A DNA stretch of 39,878 bases from an uncultured Halieaceae bacterium (GCA_913048575.1 CAJWWJ010000004.1:1-39878); one strand, 5' to 3'. Positions 17,960 to 26,860 are shown, numbered from the stretch's first letter. The notes: generated by a model not told the origin, from the letters alone. Numbers and translations: made by a program.

Positions 17960-18963
17960 AGCCGCTAACCGATTATGAGCGGTTGGTCGGTAATATCGAA
18001 GCCGCGCTCCCTGCTGTGCACAGATTTGCTCCGCCGACCCCCATGCTACGTCTTCGGTGCCTCGATGCACTCATTGATGGCACGGTTTTCTTAAAAGCGG
18101 AATGTTTACAAGCAACCGGCTCATTCAAGATTCGGGGCGCGCTCAATGTGATGACACCACTCGAGCAACAGCAGAGCGTTAATCGCGTCGTCGCCTTCTC
18201 CTCTGGCAATCACGGTATCGGGGTGGCCTATGCAGCCAGGTGCCTGCAAATGCTCGCCAGTGTGGTTGTTCCAAGTGACGCGCCGAGCCGAAAAGTCGAC
18301 CGCATTCGTTCGCTCGGCGCCGACATCATTTTCTACGATCGACACACTGAGAATCGTGAGCACATTGCTGAGGCGTTATGTCGGGGAACCGGTGCCGTGC
18401 TCGTCAAACCTTACGATGACTGGCGCACCATTGCGGGCCAGGGTACTTGTGGGGCGGAGGCGCATTGGCAAACCCGAGGCGCTATCGATAGCGCAATAGT
18501 CTGCACTGGAGGTGGCGGGTTGATCGCAGGCATCGGCACTTATTTAAAGGCCAAGCGAGGTGAGATAGCACTGTACAGCGCAGAGCCCGAGGGCTGGGAT
18601 GACCACCGATTATCCTTTGAGCAGCAGCGACTCGTGACCGCCCCAGCCTCTGGTTCTACTTGGTGCGACGGTCTGCTGGCAATGGCCCCCGGCGAGGTAA
18701 CTTTGCCAATCAACTTGCGGCACAACATCACAGGCTTGAGTGCTTCAGATCTGGCCGTTGCTCATGCGATGCGTCTGATATGGGAAAATTTTGGTATCGC
18801 ACTGGAACCCAGTGGGGCGATCGCCCTAGCCTGCCTCATGGCATCACCCGCTCTATTTTCGGGAAAGCGGGTCCTTGTGACGCTGACGGGAGGCAACGTC
18901 GACAGTGCTACTTTTGAATCAGCGCTGACGCTAGCTGGGCAAACCGCTCAACCAAATCATTAA
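17956..18963 (+). CDS. PLP-dependent threonine/serine dehydratase family enzyme
   Basis: Fold-type II PLP enzyme of 335 residues, catabolic threonine-dehydratase/serine-racemase type; there is no C-terminal ACT regulatory domain. K58 in ATGSFKIRGA forms the Schiff base, SSGNHGIGVAYAA (about 84-96) contacts the substrate, and CTGGGGLIAGIGTYLK (about 181-196) is the phosphate-binding loop. Expected reaction: Thr to 2-oxobutyrate and/or Ser to pyruvate plus ammonia. Substrate preference cannot be read from the sequence; serine racemase or a beta-hydroxyaspartate dehydratase are alternatives. The TTG start overlaps the DUF2970 stop (TTGA), and no ATG occurs in frame until residue 30, past conserved sequence. 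The last 33 nt are antisense to a candidate small ORF. Confidence 0.9.
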   Translation: MKPLTDYERLVGNIEAALPAVHRFAPPTPMLRLRCLDALIDGTVFLKAECLQATGSFKIRGALNVMTPLEQQQSVNRVVAFSSGNHGIGVAYAARCLQMLASVVVPSDAPSRKVDRIRSLGADIIFYDRHTENREHIAEALCRGTGAVLVKPYDDWRTIAGQGTCGAEAHWQTRGAIDSAIVCTGGGGLIAGIGTYLKAKRGEIALYSAEPEGWDDHRLSFEQQRLVTAPASGSTWCDGLLAMAPGEVTLPINLRHNITGLSASDLAVAHAMRLIWENFGIALEPSGAIALACLMASPALFSGKRVLVTLTGGNVDSATFESALTLAGQTAQPNH

Positions 18964-19041
18964 GGTTGTGAGTGCCACGCAAATAACACCGGTTGCCGCA
19001 ATAGCATCCGCTACGCCGTCTTCCATATTGCTTTTAGACAT
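18931..19041 (-). CDS. Candidate 36-residue single-span membrane peptide
   Basis: Short ORF with an ATG at 19041-19039 and TAG at 18933-18931. The product begins MSKSNMEDGVADAIAATG and continues as one hydrophobic helix (about 15-32) ending WLSGLPS. The layout (short acidic N-tail, one helix with small residues, short C-tail) is that of real small membrane proteins and is unlike most random short frames. An AGGG lies about 11 nt before the ATG, and a perfect 6-bp inverted repeat sits 23 nt upstream (19064-19081). It overlaps the 3' end of the dehydratase gene by 33 nt on the opposite strand. I do not recognise a family, and coding status is unproven. Confidence 0.45.
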   Translation of the reverse strand: MSKSNMEDGVADAIAATGVICVALTTLMIWLSGLPS

Positions 19042-19320
19042 ATCTTTGTGAACCCTACTGTGTGTCGTCAGACTGGACGACAATAAAAAATGAACGAGCT
19101 GCCCGCTGACGAGCGCTCGAGATGTCGCGGCTGGATGGCGCGCATTGTACCGATTATCAGGAATCCTTCAAACGCGTCGTCCTCGCTTAACGATCATTAT
19201 TTTGTGCGCTGGATATGCAACAATGAGCCCTCTTTGCGTCGTTGGCCCGCGGGGCTAACAGCCGGCGTCAAGACTTCTTTCGGCGCGGATTATTATCAAT
19301 CAGCGACACTGGATGAGTAG
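18964..19320. other. Intergenic region before the CPA2 antiporter
   Basis: A 357-bp gap between annotated genes on the + strand. Its left part holds most of the candidate minus-strand peptide (to 19041). An inverted repeat GTCGTC (19064-19069) / GACGAC (19076-19081) with a 6-nt spacer follows and could be an operator. The rest (19090-19320) contains a + strand open frame that reads as non-protein-like and lacks an SD; I take it as leader and promoter DNA of the antiporter. Confidence 0.5.
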
Positions 19321-20490
19321 GTGATGGACACGGGAATTACCTTTACCTTTGCGGCAATTTTCTTAGGGGCTGCTGTTTTATCCTCTGTTGCACTCTATGC
19401 GCGACAGCCAATTATCATTGCGTATATCGCCCTCGGCATGGCGCTAGGGCCCCATGGCTTTAGCCTCGTGACTGACATGGCATTGGTATCGGGCGCTGGG
19501 CACGTGGGTATTATTTTACTGCTATTTTTACTCGGGCTCGATATGAAGCCCGTAGCCTTGTGGAATAGCCTCAGACAATCGACCCTCGTTGCTCTGTTGA
19601 GTACCGCGCTATTTGCCGTCACCGGTTTCGGTGTGAGTCGGTTATTTGGGTTTGGTTCGCAAGATGCAGTATTGATCGGCGCGGCATTAATTTTCTCTTC
19701 GACGATCATTGGTATTAAGTTGCTACCAACGACCGTCTTGCATCACCGCCATCTTGGGGAGCTCATGATTGCGCTGCTGTTGTTTCAAGATTTGATGGCC
19801 ATCATTGTATTGGTGCTGATGGAGAGCGCAGGGACAGACAGCACTTCATTGCGAGCACTACTCGCCCCTCTGCTGACGCTGCCGCTGTTGGGTTTCATTA
19901 GCTGGCTGAGTGTTAAAACGGTCTTGCTGGCGTTGATCAAGCGATTTGATCGCTATCATGAATATATCTTTTTGCTCTCCATCGGCTGGTGCTTGGGCAT
20001 GGCGGAGCTCTCTATTTGGCTTGGCCTGTCGGCTGAGATCGGCGCCTTTATAGCGGGTATCAGTATCGCCAGTAGCCCAATTGCGCAATACATTGCCATC
20101 AGCCTGAAGCCCCTGCGAGACTTTTTTTTGGTGGTGTTCTTCTTCTCCGTGGGCAGTGGCTTGGATATGCAATTACTCCCCGCGATCGCCCTTCCCGCCG
20201 CAGCGATTGCGACCATCCTGCTGGTACTGAAGCCGATCGTTTTTCAGTTCTTGGTAAAGGGTATCTGCGAGGAGCCCAAGCTGGCGTGGAATTTGGGCTT
20301 AAGGTTAGGTCAATGCAGCGAGTTTGCCCTATTAATCGCGTTTTTAGGGGTTTCCAAGGGGCTGCTCGGGGAAGCCGCAGCAACATTGATTCAAGCGGTC
20401 ACCATTATCACCCTATTGGTTTCTTCGTACTTGGTGGTGCTCACGCTGCCCAACCCCATTGCCCTCAAGGCCGATTTGAGAAAGGACTGA
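19321..20490 (+). CDS. CPA2-family cation:proton antiporter, membrane domain only
   Basis: Inner-membrane Na+/H+ exchanger-domain protein of 389 residues, KefB/KefC/RosB-like. About 12 hydrophobic helices cover the whole length. Typical features are ARQPIIIAYIALGMALGPHG (about 27-46), LLLFLLGLDMKP (64-75), the ALIFSSTIIGIKLL stretch and LLFQDLMAIIVLVL with the conserved Gln-Asp, then LSAEIGAFIAGISIA. The chain stops right after the last helix and lacks the C-terminal TrkA-N/RCK domain of KefB/KefC, so nucleotide or glutathione gating of the usual kind is absent. K+ or Na+ specificity cannot be assigned. GTG (19321) and ATG (19324) are adjacent possible starts. Confidence 0.87.
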   Translation: MMDTGITFTFAAIFLGAAVLSSVALYARQPIIIAYIALGMALGPHGFSLVTDMALVSGAGHVGIILLLFLLGLDMKPVALWNSLRQSTLVALLSTALFAVTGFGVSRLFGFGSQDAVLIGAALIFSSTIIGIKLLPTTVLHHRHLGELMIALLLFQDLMAIIVLVLMESAGTDSTSLRALLAPLLTLPLLGFISWLSVKTVLLALIKRFDRYHEYIFLLSIGWCLGMAELSIWLGLSAEIGAFIAGISIASSPIAQYIAISLKPLRDFFLVVFFFSVGSGLDMQLLPAIALPAAAIATILLVLKPIVFQFLVKGICEEPKLAWNLGLRLGQCSEFALLIAFLGVSKGLLGEAAATLIQAVTIITLLVSSYLVVLTLPNPIALKADLRKD

Positions 20491-20618
20491 GCGCGGTGTG
20501 AGCGAGCTGACAATCCTGGTAGGGCCCGAGGGGACCCCGATGCAGTGTTGCCAGCGCGGGCGTCTAGCGAGAAGCTGAATGCAGAAGAAACAAGAACTGT
20601 GGTGCGACCAAGCGAAGG

Positions 20619-20652
20619 CGCCCGCAGGATCCCTCAACGGGACCTGCAGGCG
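20619..20652. other. Hairpin between convergent antiporter and etfA genes
   Basis: Inverted repeat: CGCCCGCAGGATCCC (20619-20633) pairs with GGGACCTGCAGGCG (20639-20652) with one mismatch and one bulged A; the loop is TCAAC. It lies in the 169-bp convergent gap, just after the etfA stop. No T-tract follows on either strand, so it may protect or end transcripts without being a textbook terminator. Confidence 0.4.
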
Positions 20653-20659
20653 TCAAATG

Positions 20660-21589
20660 CTAGATGGAAGCTTCTAGTTCTGGCAGCGCTTCGAAGAGAT
20701 CGGCGACCAGGCCATAATCCGCCACCTGAAAAATCGGTGCGTCTTCGTCTTTATTGATGGCCACAATGACTTTACTGTCTTTCATGCCGGCGAGGTGTTG
20801 AATCGCCCCAGAGATACCAACGGCAATATACAGGTCCGGCGCAACAATCTTGCCAGTCTGCCCCACCTGGTAGTCGTTGGGAACAAAGCCTGCATCCACC
20901 GCCGCGCGTGATGCACCAATTGCAGCGTTGAGCTTATCGGCAATGCCCTCAAGCAGACTGAAATTGTCACCATTTTGCATGCCGCGACCTCCCGAAATCA
21001 CGACAGACGCCGACGTCAACTCAGGCCGATCAGAGACAGCCACTTCTTCGCGGATGAAACGAGAGACGCCTGCATCATGAACCGCTGCACAGGCTTCAAC
21101 CGTCGCGTTACCACCTTCAGCTGGCCCTGCATCAAACGCCGTCGTCCTCACAGTGATGACCCTTTTAGGGTCCGAAGACTGAACGGTCGCGATCACATTG
21201 CCCGCATAAATGGGTCGCTTAAACGTGTCGGCGCCCTCGACGGTAATGATATCTGAGATTTGTCCGACATCGAGCAAAGCAGCCACACGTGGCATGATGT
21301 TCTTGCCGTTGGGGGTCGAGGCGGCCAATATATTGTCGTAGCCCTCACCCAGCTCGGCGATTAACAAGCTCACGTTCTCTGCCAATTGATGCTCGTAGGC
21401 GGCGTTGTCTGCACACACTACCTTGTTAACACCGGGCAACTGGGCTGCCGCTGCCGCAGCGGCGTCGCAGGCTGCCCCTGCTACCACTATATCGATTTCT
21501 CCGCCCATTGCCTGCGCTGCCGCTACTGCGTTCAGCGTCGCCGCTTTAAGGGAGGCATTGTCGTGTTCTGCAACCACTAATGTTTTCAT
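20660..21589 (-). CDS. etfA: Electron transfer flavoprotein alpha subunit
   Basis: FAD-binding subunit of ETF, which accepts electrons from acyl-CoA and other dehydrogenases. The 309-residue protein has the N-terminal alpha/beta domain ([15 protein letters not shown]) and the C-terminal FAD domain: SGGRGM (about 198), [20 protein letters not shown] (about 235), [16 protein letters not shown] and [11 protein letters not shown]. It follows etfB with a one-base TGATG overlap, so the subunits are made together. ETF-QO, the quinone-linked partner, lies divergently upstream of etfB. Confidence 0.97.
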   Translation of the reverse strand: MKTLVVAEHDNASLKAATLNAVAAAQAMGGEIDIVVAGAACDAAAAAAAQLPGVNKVVCADNAAYEHQLAENVSLLIAELGEGYDNILAASTPNGKNIMPRVAALLDVGQISDIITVEGADTFKRPIYAGNVIATVQSSDPKRVITVRTTAFDAGPAEGGNATVEACAAVHDAGVSRFIREEVAVSDRPELTSASVVISGGRGMQNGDNFSLLEGIADKLNAAIGASRAAVDAGFVPNDYQVGQTGKIVAPDLYIAVGISGAIQHLAGMKDSKVIVAINKDEDAPIFQVADYGLVADLFEALPELEASI

Positions 21590-22338
21590 CAGATCACCTT
21601 CGCTTCGTTTTTCAGCTTATCGACCAATTGGCCCACGTCTTCCACTTTTATTCCGGCCGCTCGCTCTGGTGGTGGCGTAACACCCAGTTGTGACACATGC
21701 GTCCCAACAGAGACTGACAGCTGCTCGGGAGTGAGTGTATCCAGCGGCTTTTTCTTCGCTTTCATAATGTTCGGTAGTGACGCATAGCGCGGCTCATTCA
21801 AGCGCAAATCGGTTGTGATGATGGCAGGAAGTGTGAGCGAGAGCGTTTGAAGCCCGCCGTCGACTTCTCGAACGACCTCAACAGCGCCATCGGCAATACT
21901 GATTGCAGAAGCAAAGGTTCCCTGCCCCATACCGGTCAATGCACCGAGCATCTGCCCTGTTTGGTTGTTATCGCCGTCGATGGATTGCTTGCCCATAATA
22001 ACTATGTCAGGCGACTCCTGAGCAATGACACCTTTTAACAGCTTGGCGATGGTGAGCGGCTCAGCTTTGCCTTCTACCTCAACATGAACGCCTCGGTCTG
22101 CACCCAAGGCAAGCGCGGTGCGGATTTGCTCTTGGCAATTGGCTTCGCCCACTGATACCGCCACAATTTCGGTTACGGTGCCGGCTTCTTTGAGTCTTAC
22201 GGCTTCTTCGACCGCAATTTCGCAGAAGGGATTTATAGCCATCTTGACGTTATTCAGGTCCACGTCGGATCCATCGGCTTTTGCCCGGACCTTAACGTTG
22301 TAATCAACCACGCGTTTTACGGCGACCAATGCTTTCAT
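21589..22338 (-). CDS. etfB: Electron transfer flavoprotein beta subunit
   Basis: AMP-binding subunit of ETF, 249 residues from the ATG at 22338. The chosen start gives the family-typical MKALVAVKRVVDYNVKVR and has an SD-like GGAG 8 nt upstream; a longer frame from 22368 would add ten residues of no family character. Further signatures are NPFCEIAVEEAVRLKE (about 38-53), ALALGADRG, IVIMGKQSIDGDNNQTGQML and DLRLNEPRYASLPNIMKAKKK (ETF beta signature, about 190-210). It is first in the etfBA operon. The 246 bp to divergent ETF-QO holds both promoters; I could not fix clear -35/-10 boxes there. Confidence 0.97.
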   Translation of the reverse strand: MKALVAVKRVVDYNVKVRAKADGSDVDLNNVKMAINPFCEIAVEEAVRLKEAGTVTEIVAVSVGEANCQEQIRTALALGADRGVHVEVEGKAEPLTIAKLLKGVIAQESPDIVIMGKQSIDGDNNQTGQMLGALTGMGQGTFASAISIADGAVEVVREVDGGLQTLSLTLPAIITTDLRLNEPRYASLPNIMKAKKKPLDTLTPEQLSVSVGTHVSQLGVTPPPERAAGIKVEDVGQLVDKLKNEAKVI

Positions 22339-22584
22339 GGTGTCTCCAGATTGAGTTGGGAACTGCATTCAGGTGTTCTGATTAGCCCGTACCCGCTTTT
22401 TCGACGATCTTCCTTTCAGCCTCTACTAAACTTGCTGAACACCTTCGTTGAAACCTGCGCATACGCCCGGCTTAGTGTATCATGCCGCCCGTTGCGAAAG
22501 CACGTGAGAAGCTGGAATTTTAATGCATTTCAGTGATGGTGGGGATAAGCCGAGAACATCTAAATACAGCACTGGGGGTGATGT

Positions 22585-24237
22585 GTGGAAAGAGAATCCA
22601 TGGAATTTGACGTCGTCGTCGTTGGAGCGGGCCCTGCCGGTCTCAGCGCGGCGATTCGTATCATGCAGCTCGCAGAATCGGAGGGGCGTGAAACATCCGT
22701 CTGCGTCGTCGAGAAGGGCTCAGAGGTCGGTGCGCACATTCTCTCTGGTGCCGTGCTTGAGCCCAGAGCACTCGAAGAGCTATTTCCCGATTGGAAAGAA
22801 CGTGGCGCGCCACTGAATACCCCAGTCGCCGGAGACACCTTCTATTTCTACACCAGCGATAAGAAGGCAATCAAACTTCCGGGGTTCGCTATCCCGAAAC
22901 CCACACACAATGACGGTAACTACATTGTCTCAATGGGTAATGTCTGTCGTTGGCTAGCCGAGCAAGCTGAATCGCTAGGCGTCGAAGTGTATCCTGGGTT
23001 CTCCGCCGCCGAGGTCCTCTTCAACGAGGATGGTGCCGTCAAAGGTATCGCCACCGGCGAAATGGGGGTGGGTGCCGATGGGCAACACAAAGACAGTTAT
23101 GTTCCCAGCATGGAACTGCATGCGACTTACACTTTATTCGCTGAAGGCTGCCGAGGCCATCTGGGCAAGCAATTAATTAAGCATTACGGCCTCGACAGCG
23201 ACACAGACCCCCAACATTACGGTATCGGTATAAAAGAAGTCTGGAAAATAGACCCTGCAAAACATCAAGAAGGTCTTGTCGTGCACGGCATTGGCTGGCC
23301 TCTTGCTGAGTCAGGCTCAAGCGGTGGTGCATTTTTGTACCACGCAGAAAACAGCGAAGTGTACTTGGGGCTTATTGCCGACTTGAATTATCGCAACCCC
23401 TACCTCAGTCCGTTTGAAGAATTTCAACGCTGGAAGACGCACCCAAAAACACGTGAAGTACTCGAGGGTGGCGAGCGCATTGCCTATGGCGCCAGAGCGT
23501 TGGCAAAAGGCGGTAAGAATTCACTGCCTGACATGGCGTTTCCGGGTGGCGTCCTGATCGGCTGTGACGCCGGCACGCTCAATAGTGTCAAAATCAAAGG
23601 CAATCACACCGCGATGAAAAGCGGGATGTTGGCAGCAGAGAGTGTCATGGCCGCCCTGCAAACCGATGGGGCTGCCCCTGCCCGCCTAGACGATTTTAGC
23701 GCGCGCGTTAATGATTCTTGGCTCGGTAAAGAGTTGCATAGTTCACGCAACTTTTCGGGATTCATGCACAAGTTTGGCACCTTGCTGGGTGCGGCGATGG
23801 TGTGGATTGATCAGAATATTTTTTCGGGGCGACTTCCCTTCACGTTACATGACACGATACCCGATTATGCGTGCCTCGACGAAGCGGCCCAGTCCAAGAA
23901 GATCGACTACCCCAAGCCCGATAACAAGCTGACCTTTGATCGTCTCTCTTCGGTGTTTTTGTCCAATACCAATCATGAGGAGGATCAGCCATGTCATCTG
24001 ACACTGGGCGACCCGAGTATTCCGATTACCGTTAACTTCCCCAAATACGCCGAGCCCGCGCAGCGATACTGCCCAGCGGGCGTCTACGAAATCGTAGAGG
24101 AAGCAGCTGGGCCACGATTTCAGATCAACGCCCAGAACTGTGTGCATTGCAAGACCTGCGACATCAAAGACCCTTCGCAAAATATCAACTGGGTGAGCCC
24201 CGAGGGTTTCGGCGGCCCAACTTATCCCAATATGTAG
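22585..24237 (+). CDS. Electron transfer flavoprotein:ubiquinone oxidoreductase (ETF-QO)
   Basis: Membrane-associated iron-sulfur flavoprotein that moves electrons from reduced ETF to ubiquinone. The 550-residue product starts MERESMEFDVVVVGAGPAG, with the FAD Rossmann motif at 13-19; the GTG at 22585 is preferred over the ATG at 22600 because the MERE prefix is common in this family. Middle signatures are GCDAGTLNSVKIKGNHTAMK (about 330) and GALARGGKN-like ALAKGGKNSLPD. The C-terminal 4Fe-4S domain has four cysteines: RYCPAGVYE and NCVHCKTCDIKDPSQNI. With etfBA on the opposite strand it completes the electron path for fatty-acid and amino-acid oxidation. It ends 15 bp before the convergent DUF1285 gene. 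Confidence 0.96.
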   Translation: MERESMEFDVVVVGAGPAGLSAAIRIMQLAESEGRETSVCVVEKGSEVGAHILSGAVLEPRALEELFPDWKERGAPLNTPVAGDTFYFYTSDKKAIKLPGFAIPKPTHNDGNYIVSMGNVCRWLAEQAESLGVEVYPGFSAAEVLFNEDGAVKGIATGEMGVGADGQHKDSYVPSMELHATYTLFAEGCRGHLGKQLIKHYGLDSDTDPQHYGIGIKEVWKIDPAKHQEGLVVHGIGWPLAESGSSGGAFLYHAENSEVYLGLIADLNYRNPYLSPFEEFQRWKTHPKTREVLEGGERIAYGARALAKGGKNSLPDMAFPGGVLIGCDAGTLNSVKIKGNHTAMKSGMLAAESVMAALQTDGAAPARLDDFSARVNDSWLGKELHSSRNFSGFMHKFGTLLGAAMVWIDQNIFSGRLPFTLHDTIPDYACLDEAAQSKKIDYPKPDNKLTFDRLSSVFLSNTNHEEDQPCHLTLGDPSIPITVNFPKYAEPAQRYCPAGVYEIVEEAAGPRFQINAQNCVHCKTCDIKDPSQNINWVSPEGFGGPTYPNM

Positions 24238-24252
24238 GCTGGGCCAGAAACG

Positions 24253-24840
24253 CTAGGCCAGATAAAAACGGGCGCCGGCACTCTCGATGCAGTGTGTCGC
24301 GTCCGCAAGCTCAGCCAAGCGATACCATGCGGGTCGTGAACAGAGCGCTGAGAGTCCATGCGGCAGCGTCACATACGCGGCACCATTAGCTCTCGGTTCC
24401 AAGCGCAAAGGGTATTGATCAGACACCACAAACCGACCCCCGGCGTTCAGCACTGCAATGAGTTCTGGTTCTCCGTCACTCACACTCTGCTCGAAATCGT
24501 TAATGATTAAGGGATGCAGCGCCACCGATACGCGGCACTTTTCTACTGGCGTCACTAGAAAATAGTCGCCGTCGTCCTCCCGCCTCAAAATACCTGCGAA
24601 TAGCTGCCAGAGTTCTGCTCGCTTGATGGGCATACCTTCATGGTACCAAGTGCCATCAGCGCTAATGGCCATATCAACATCGCCACAGAAATTGGGGTTC
24701 CAAAGGTGAAGGGGCGCAGGTTGCCGACCATTAATCGACGCCACTTGGATGCTGCGCGCGGCAGTATGGTGACGGTCTGGCACACTCCCTAACAGGTTGT
24801 GTAGCTTGCTTTCGCCGGTATCCGGTGGCTGCTCCGCCAT
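24253..24840 (-). CDS. DUF1285 domain protein
   Basis: A 195-residue protein of a conserved proteobacterial family without known function. The signature region is LHLWNPNFCGDVDMAISADG (about 45-64), then TWYHEGMPIKRAELWQLFAG and DGDYFLVTPVEKCRVSV (about 92-108). A C-terminal half of predicted beta strands follows. No signal peptide or membrane segment is seen, so it is likely cytoplasmic. It follows ppiD by 32 bp on the same strand and may be co-transcribed with it. The link to ETF-QO is only convergent position. Confidence 0.82.
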   Translation of the reverse strand: MAEQPPDTGESKLHNLLGSVPDRHHTAARSIQVASINGRQPAPLHLWNPNFCGDVDMAISADGTWYHEGMPIKRAELWQLFAGILRREDDGDYFLVTPVEKCRVSVALHPLIINDFEQSVSDGEPELIAVLNAGGRFVVSDQYPLRLEPRANGAAYVTLPHGLSALCSRPAWYRLAELADATHCIESAGARFYLA

Positions 24841-24872
24841 TAGTCCTTCCCCAGTGTCACCGCTGATTTGCG

Positions 24873-26750
24873 TCAGCGGAGAACGATATCCGACTCATTG
24901 CGCTGAAACAGCATGAATTCGCTAAAGCTCACTTGTTGCTGCTCGGTAGCGCGGCGGCGGTTCAGCTGGTCACGTTCGCCGATTGACAGTGCCTCAACAC
25001 TGCCGGGTGCAACGCGTGCCAGCTGGACTACCGCATAGCCCTCCCCCGGAATTGACACCGTGCGCAACTGGGTGGTTTCTCCTGCCGTCATGCTAAACGC
25101 CGTATCGAGCACAGGCCGTGGCAACTGACTCACTAAACGAGTGGCGGCTAATTCGACCCGCCAATCTAGACCTAGCGTTTGTGCAACCTCTTCTAGCGTC
25201 TCGCCACTCTCTAGGGCATCTTGAGCCGTGCTTTGAATTCCAGACAGCGCTGCGGTTTGCAACTCTGAGCGCAGCAATTCGATCACCTCAGTTTCAACCT
25301 CGCGAAACGGAGCGGTTTGAGGCGGGCGCACCTCATGCACTCGCACCACCACAAAGCGTCGCTCTGCTAGCTCCAGTACGTCACTGTTGTTACCGTCAAC
25401 TTTGACATCTTCAGAGAACGCCGCTGCCCGCAATCGCGCATCGGAAAAGACGCCCTGCCCTGCCTCAGCGGTGAACGGGGCAGAACGCAACACCGATACG
25501 CCCAGTGCGTCAGCGGGGCCGCTGAGATCCGCTGCATTGAATACGGCATCGCGCAACTCTTCGACGGCAATCAGCAGTGCCCTCTCGGCTTCCGCGGTCT
25601 CAATGGAAGCACGCAGTTCAGCTTTGACCGTTTCATAACTCACAGAAGTGCCGTCAATACGCTCTTCAAGTCGAATGATATGCGTCCCCGCATCTGTCTC
25701 TACTGGTGCCGAAATATCACCGGGCAACGCCAGTTCCGCAATGGCTTCTTCCATAGCCTCGGGAAACGTGGCGCCATCTGTAAATCCGAGCTCACCGCCC
25801 ATCGCTGCCGAACCGAGGTCGTCCGATAGCGCTGCAGCAACAGCAGCAAAATCGACGCCGTCGTTTAACTGGGCAGTCACTGTTGAAAGCCGACTAGCAA
25901 AATCCTGGTCTGCCTCTTCTTCATCCCGCATGAGCAGTATGTGAGAGACTCTGGTTTGCTCTGATACCTGATATTCATCTTTCACGGCTTCATATTGCTC
26001 TCGCACTACCGCGTCATCGACTACAACATCAAAGCCGTCCGGATTCAGTTCAATGTAATCAACAATCAACTGCTCTTGCGTGAAAAATAGTGATTCGTTA
26101 TCGGTATAAAAACCGCGCAAAGCTTCGTCTGACAATGCAGAGTCGTCTAACAGCGCATTGTCTGGCACCACTAAAAATCGAACATCGCGCTCTTCGGCCA
26201 TGACATTGGCCGTTGCACTTAATTCAGTCGCCGTCACAAATTCCGATTCACTGATCGCCGCCTGCAGTTGGGCAAGCACAATATCATCCGCTTGAGCGCG
26301 CCGAAATCGCTCGAGGGTGTAGCCAGCGTTGGCTAGCACGCTCTTATAAGCATCTGGGGAGAATTCGCCATTGAACTGGAAAGCCTCAATTGAGGTGATT
26401 GACTGGCTCACCTGAGCCCCGGAAGCCACCAACTGAAGTGCAGCGGTCTTCTGCAACAATAACGCCCGCTGAACCAGTGAATCCAACGCCCGCGGCCGCA
26501 AACGCTCGTCGTCGAGTAGCGCTGGATCGATGTCATCGCCAAGAATACTGATCAATTGTCGCTTCTGTTGGGTAATCGCTTCTTGCAGCGCAAAGGGCGT
26601 AATCTCCTCGCCGTTGACCTCTGCAACCGATGTGCCCGCCCCGCCGGGCAGAAGTGTCTCCAAGCCGAAGGCGGCGAAGGACAATACGATGAGACCAATA
26701 ATCACTTTGGCCGCCGTACTCTGCGTGCTTTGGCGCATTGTTTGAAGCAT
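24873..26750 (-). CDS. ppiD: PpiD, membrane-anchored periplasmic folding factor (parvulin-like)
   Basis: Periplasmic chaperone tethered to the inner membrane, acting on proteins leaving the Sec translocon. The 625 residues (E. coli 623) comprise an N-terminal cytoplasmic stub and membrane helix (AAKVIIGLIVLSFAAFGLE, about 13-31), a SurA-type N domain (about 38-200), a parvulin domain (about 260-370: TRVSHILLMRD, LGFTDGATFPEAMEEAIAEL, ISAPVETDAGTHIIRLEE) and a helical C-terminal region. The order hupB then ppiD matches E. coli and Pseudomonas. A hairpin terminator separates it from hupB, so it probably has its own promoter in the 175-bp gap. Confidence 0.95.
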   Translation of the reverse strand: MLQTMRQSTQSTAAKVIIGLIVLSFAAFGLETLLPGGAGTSVAEVNGEEITPFALQEAITQQKRQLISILGDDIDPALLDDERLRPRALDSLVQRALLLQKTAALQLVASGAQVSQSITSIEAFQFNGEFSPDAYKSVLANAGYTLERFRRAQADDIVLAQLQAAISESEFVTATELSATANVMAEERDVRFLVVPDNALLDDSALSDEALRGFYTDNESLFFTQEQLIVDYIELNPDGFDVVVDDAVVREQYEAVKDEYQVSEQTRVSHILLMRDEEEADQDFASRLSTVTAQLNDGVDFAAVAAALSDDLGSAAMGGELGFTDGATFPEAMEEAIAELALPGDISAPVETDAGTHIIRLEERIDGTSVSYETVKAELRASIETAEAERALLIAVEELRDAVFNAADLSGPADALGVSVLRSAPFTAEAGQGVFSDARLRAAAFSEDVKVDGNNSDVLELAERRFVVVRVHEVRPPQTAPFREVETEVIELLRSELQTAALSGIQSTAQDALESGETLEEVAQTLGLDWRVELAATRLVSQLPRPVLDTAFSMTAGETTQLRTVSIPGEGYAVVQLARVAPGSVEALSIGERDQLNRRRATEQQQVSFSEFMLFQRNESDIVLR

Positions 26751-26860
26751 GGTGTGCTAACTCTGTAGTGGCAGTCTCCGCCTACTGACCAACAAGCTCT
26801 CAACAGCGTTTACCTACGAATCGCTGTTCCTCTGCTGGCTAGCAAAACGGGAATCAATAT

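Noticed and set aside
19090-19320. 76-codon + strand frame ending right before the antiporter
   Set aside because: No SD before the ATG, composition rich in Arg, Ser and Trp without family features, and likely leader DNA.
22339-22584. Fatty-acid regulator (PsrA/FadR-like) site between etfB and ETF-QO
   Set aside because: Only short half-sites such as TTGAAAC were seen; no convincing palindrome matching a known operator.
24239-24261. Hairpin at the ETF-QO/DUF1285 convergent junction
   Set aside because: Short stem with a bulge and no T-tract; not distinguishable from chance.
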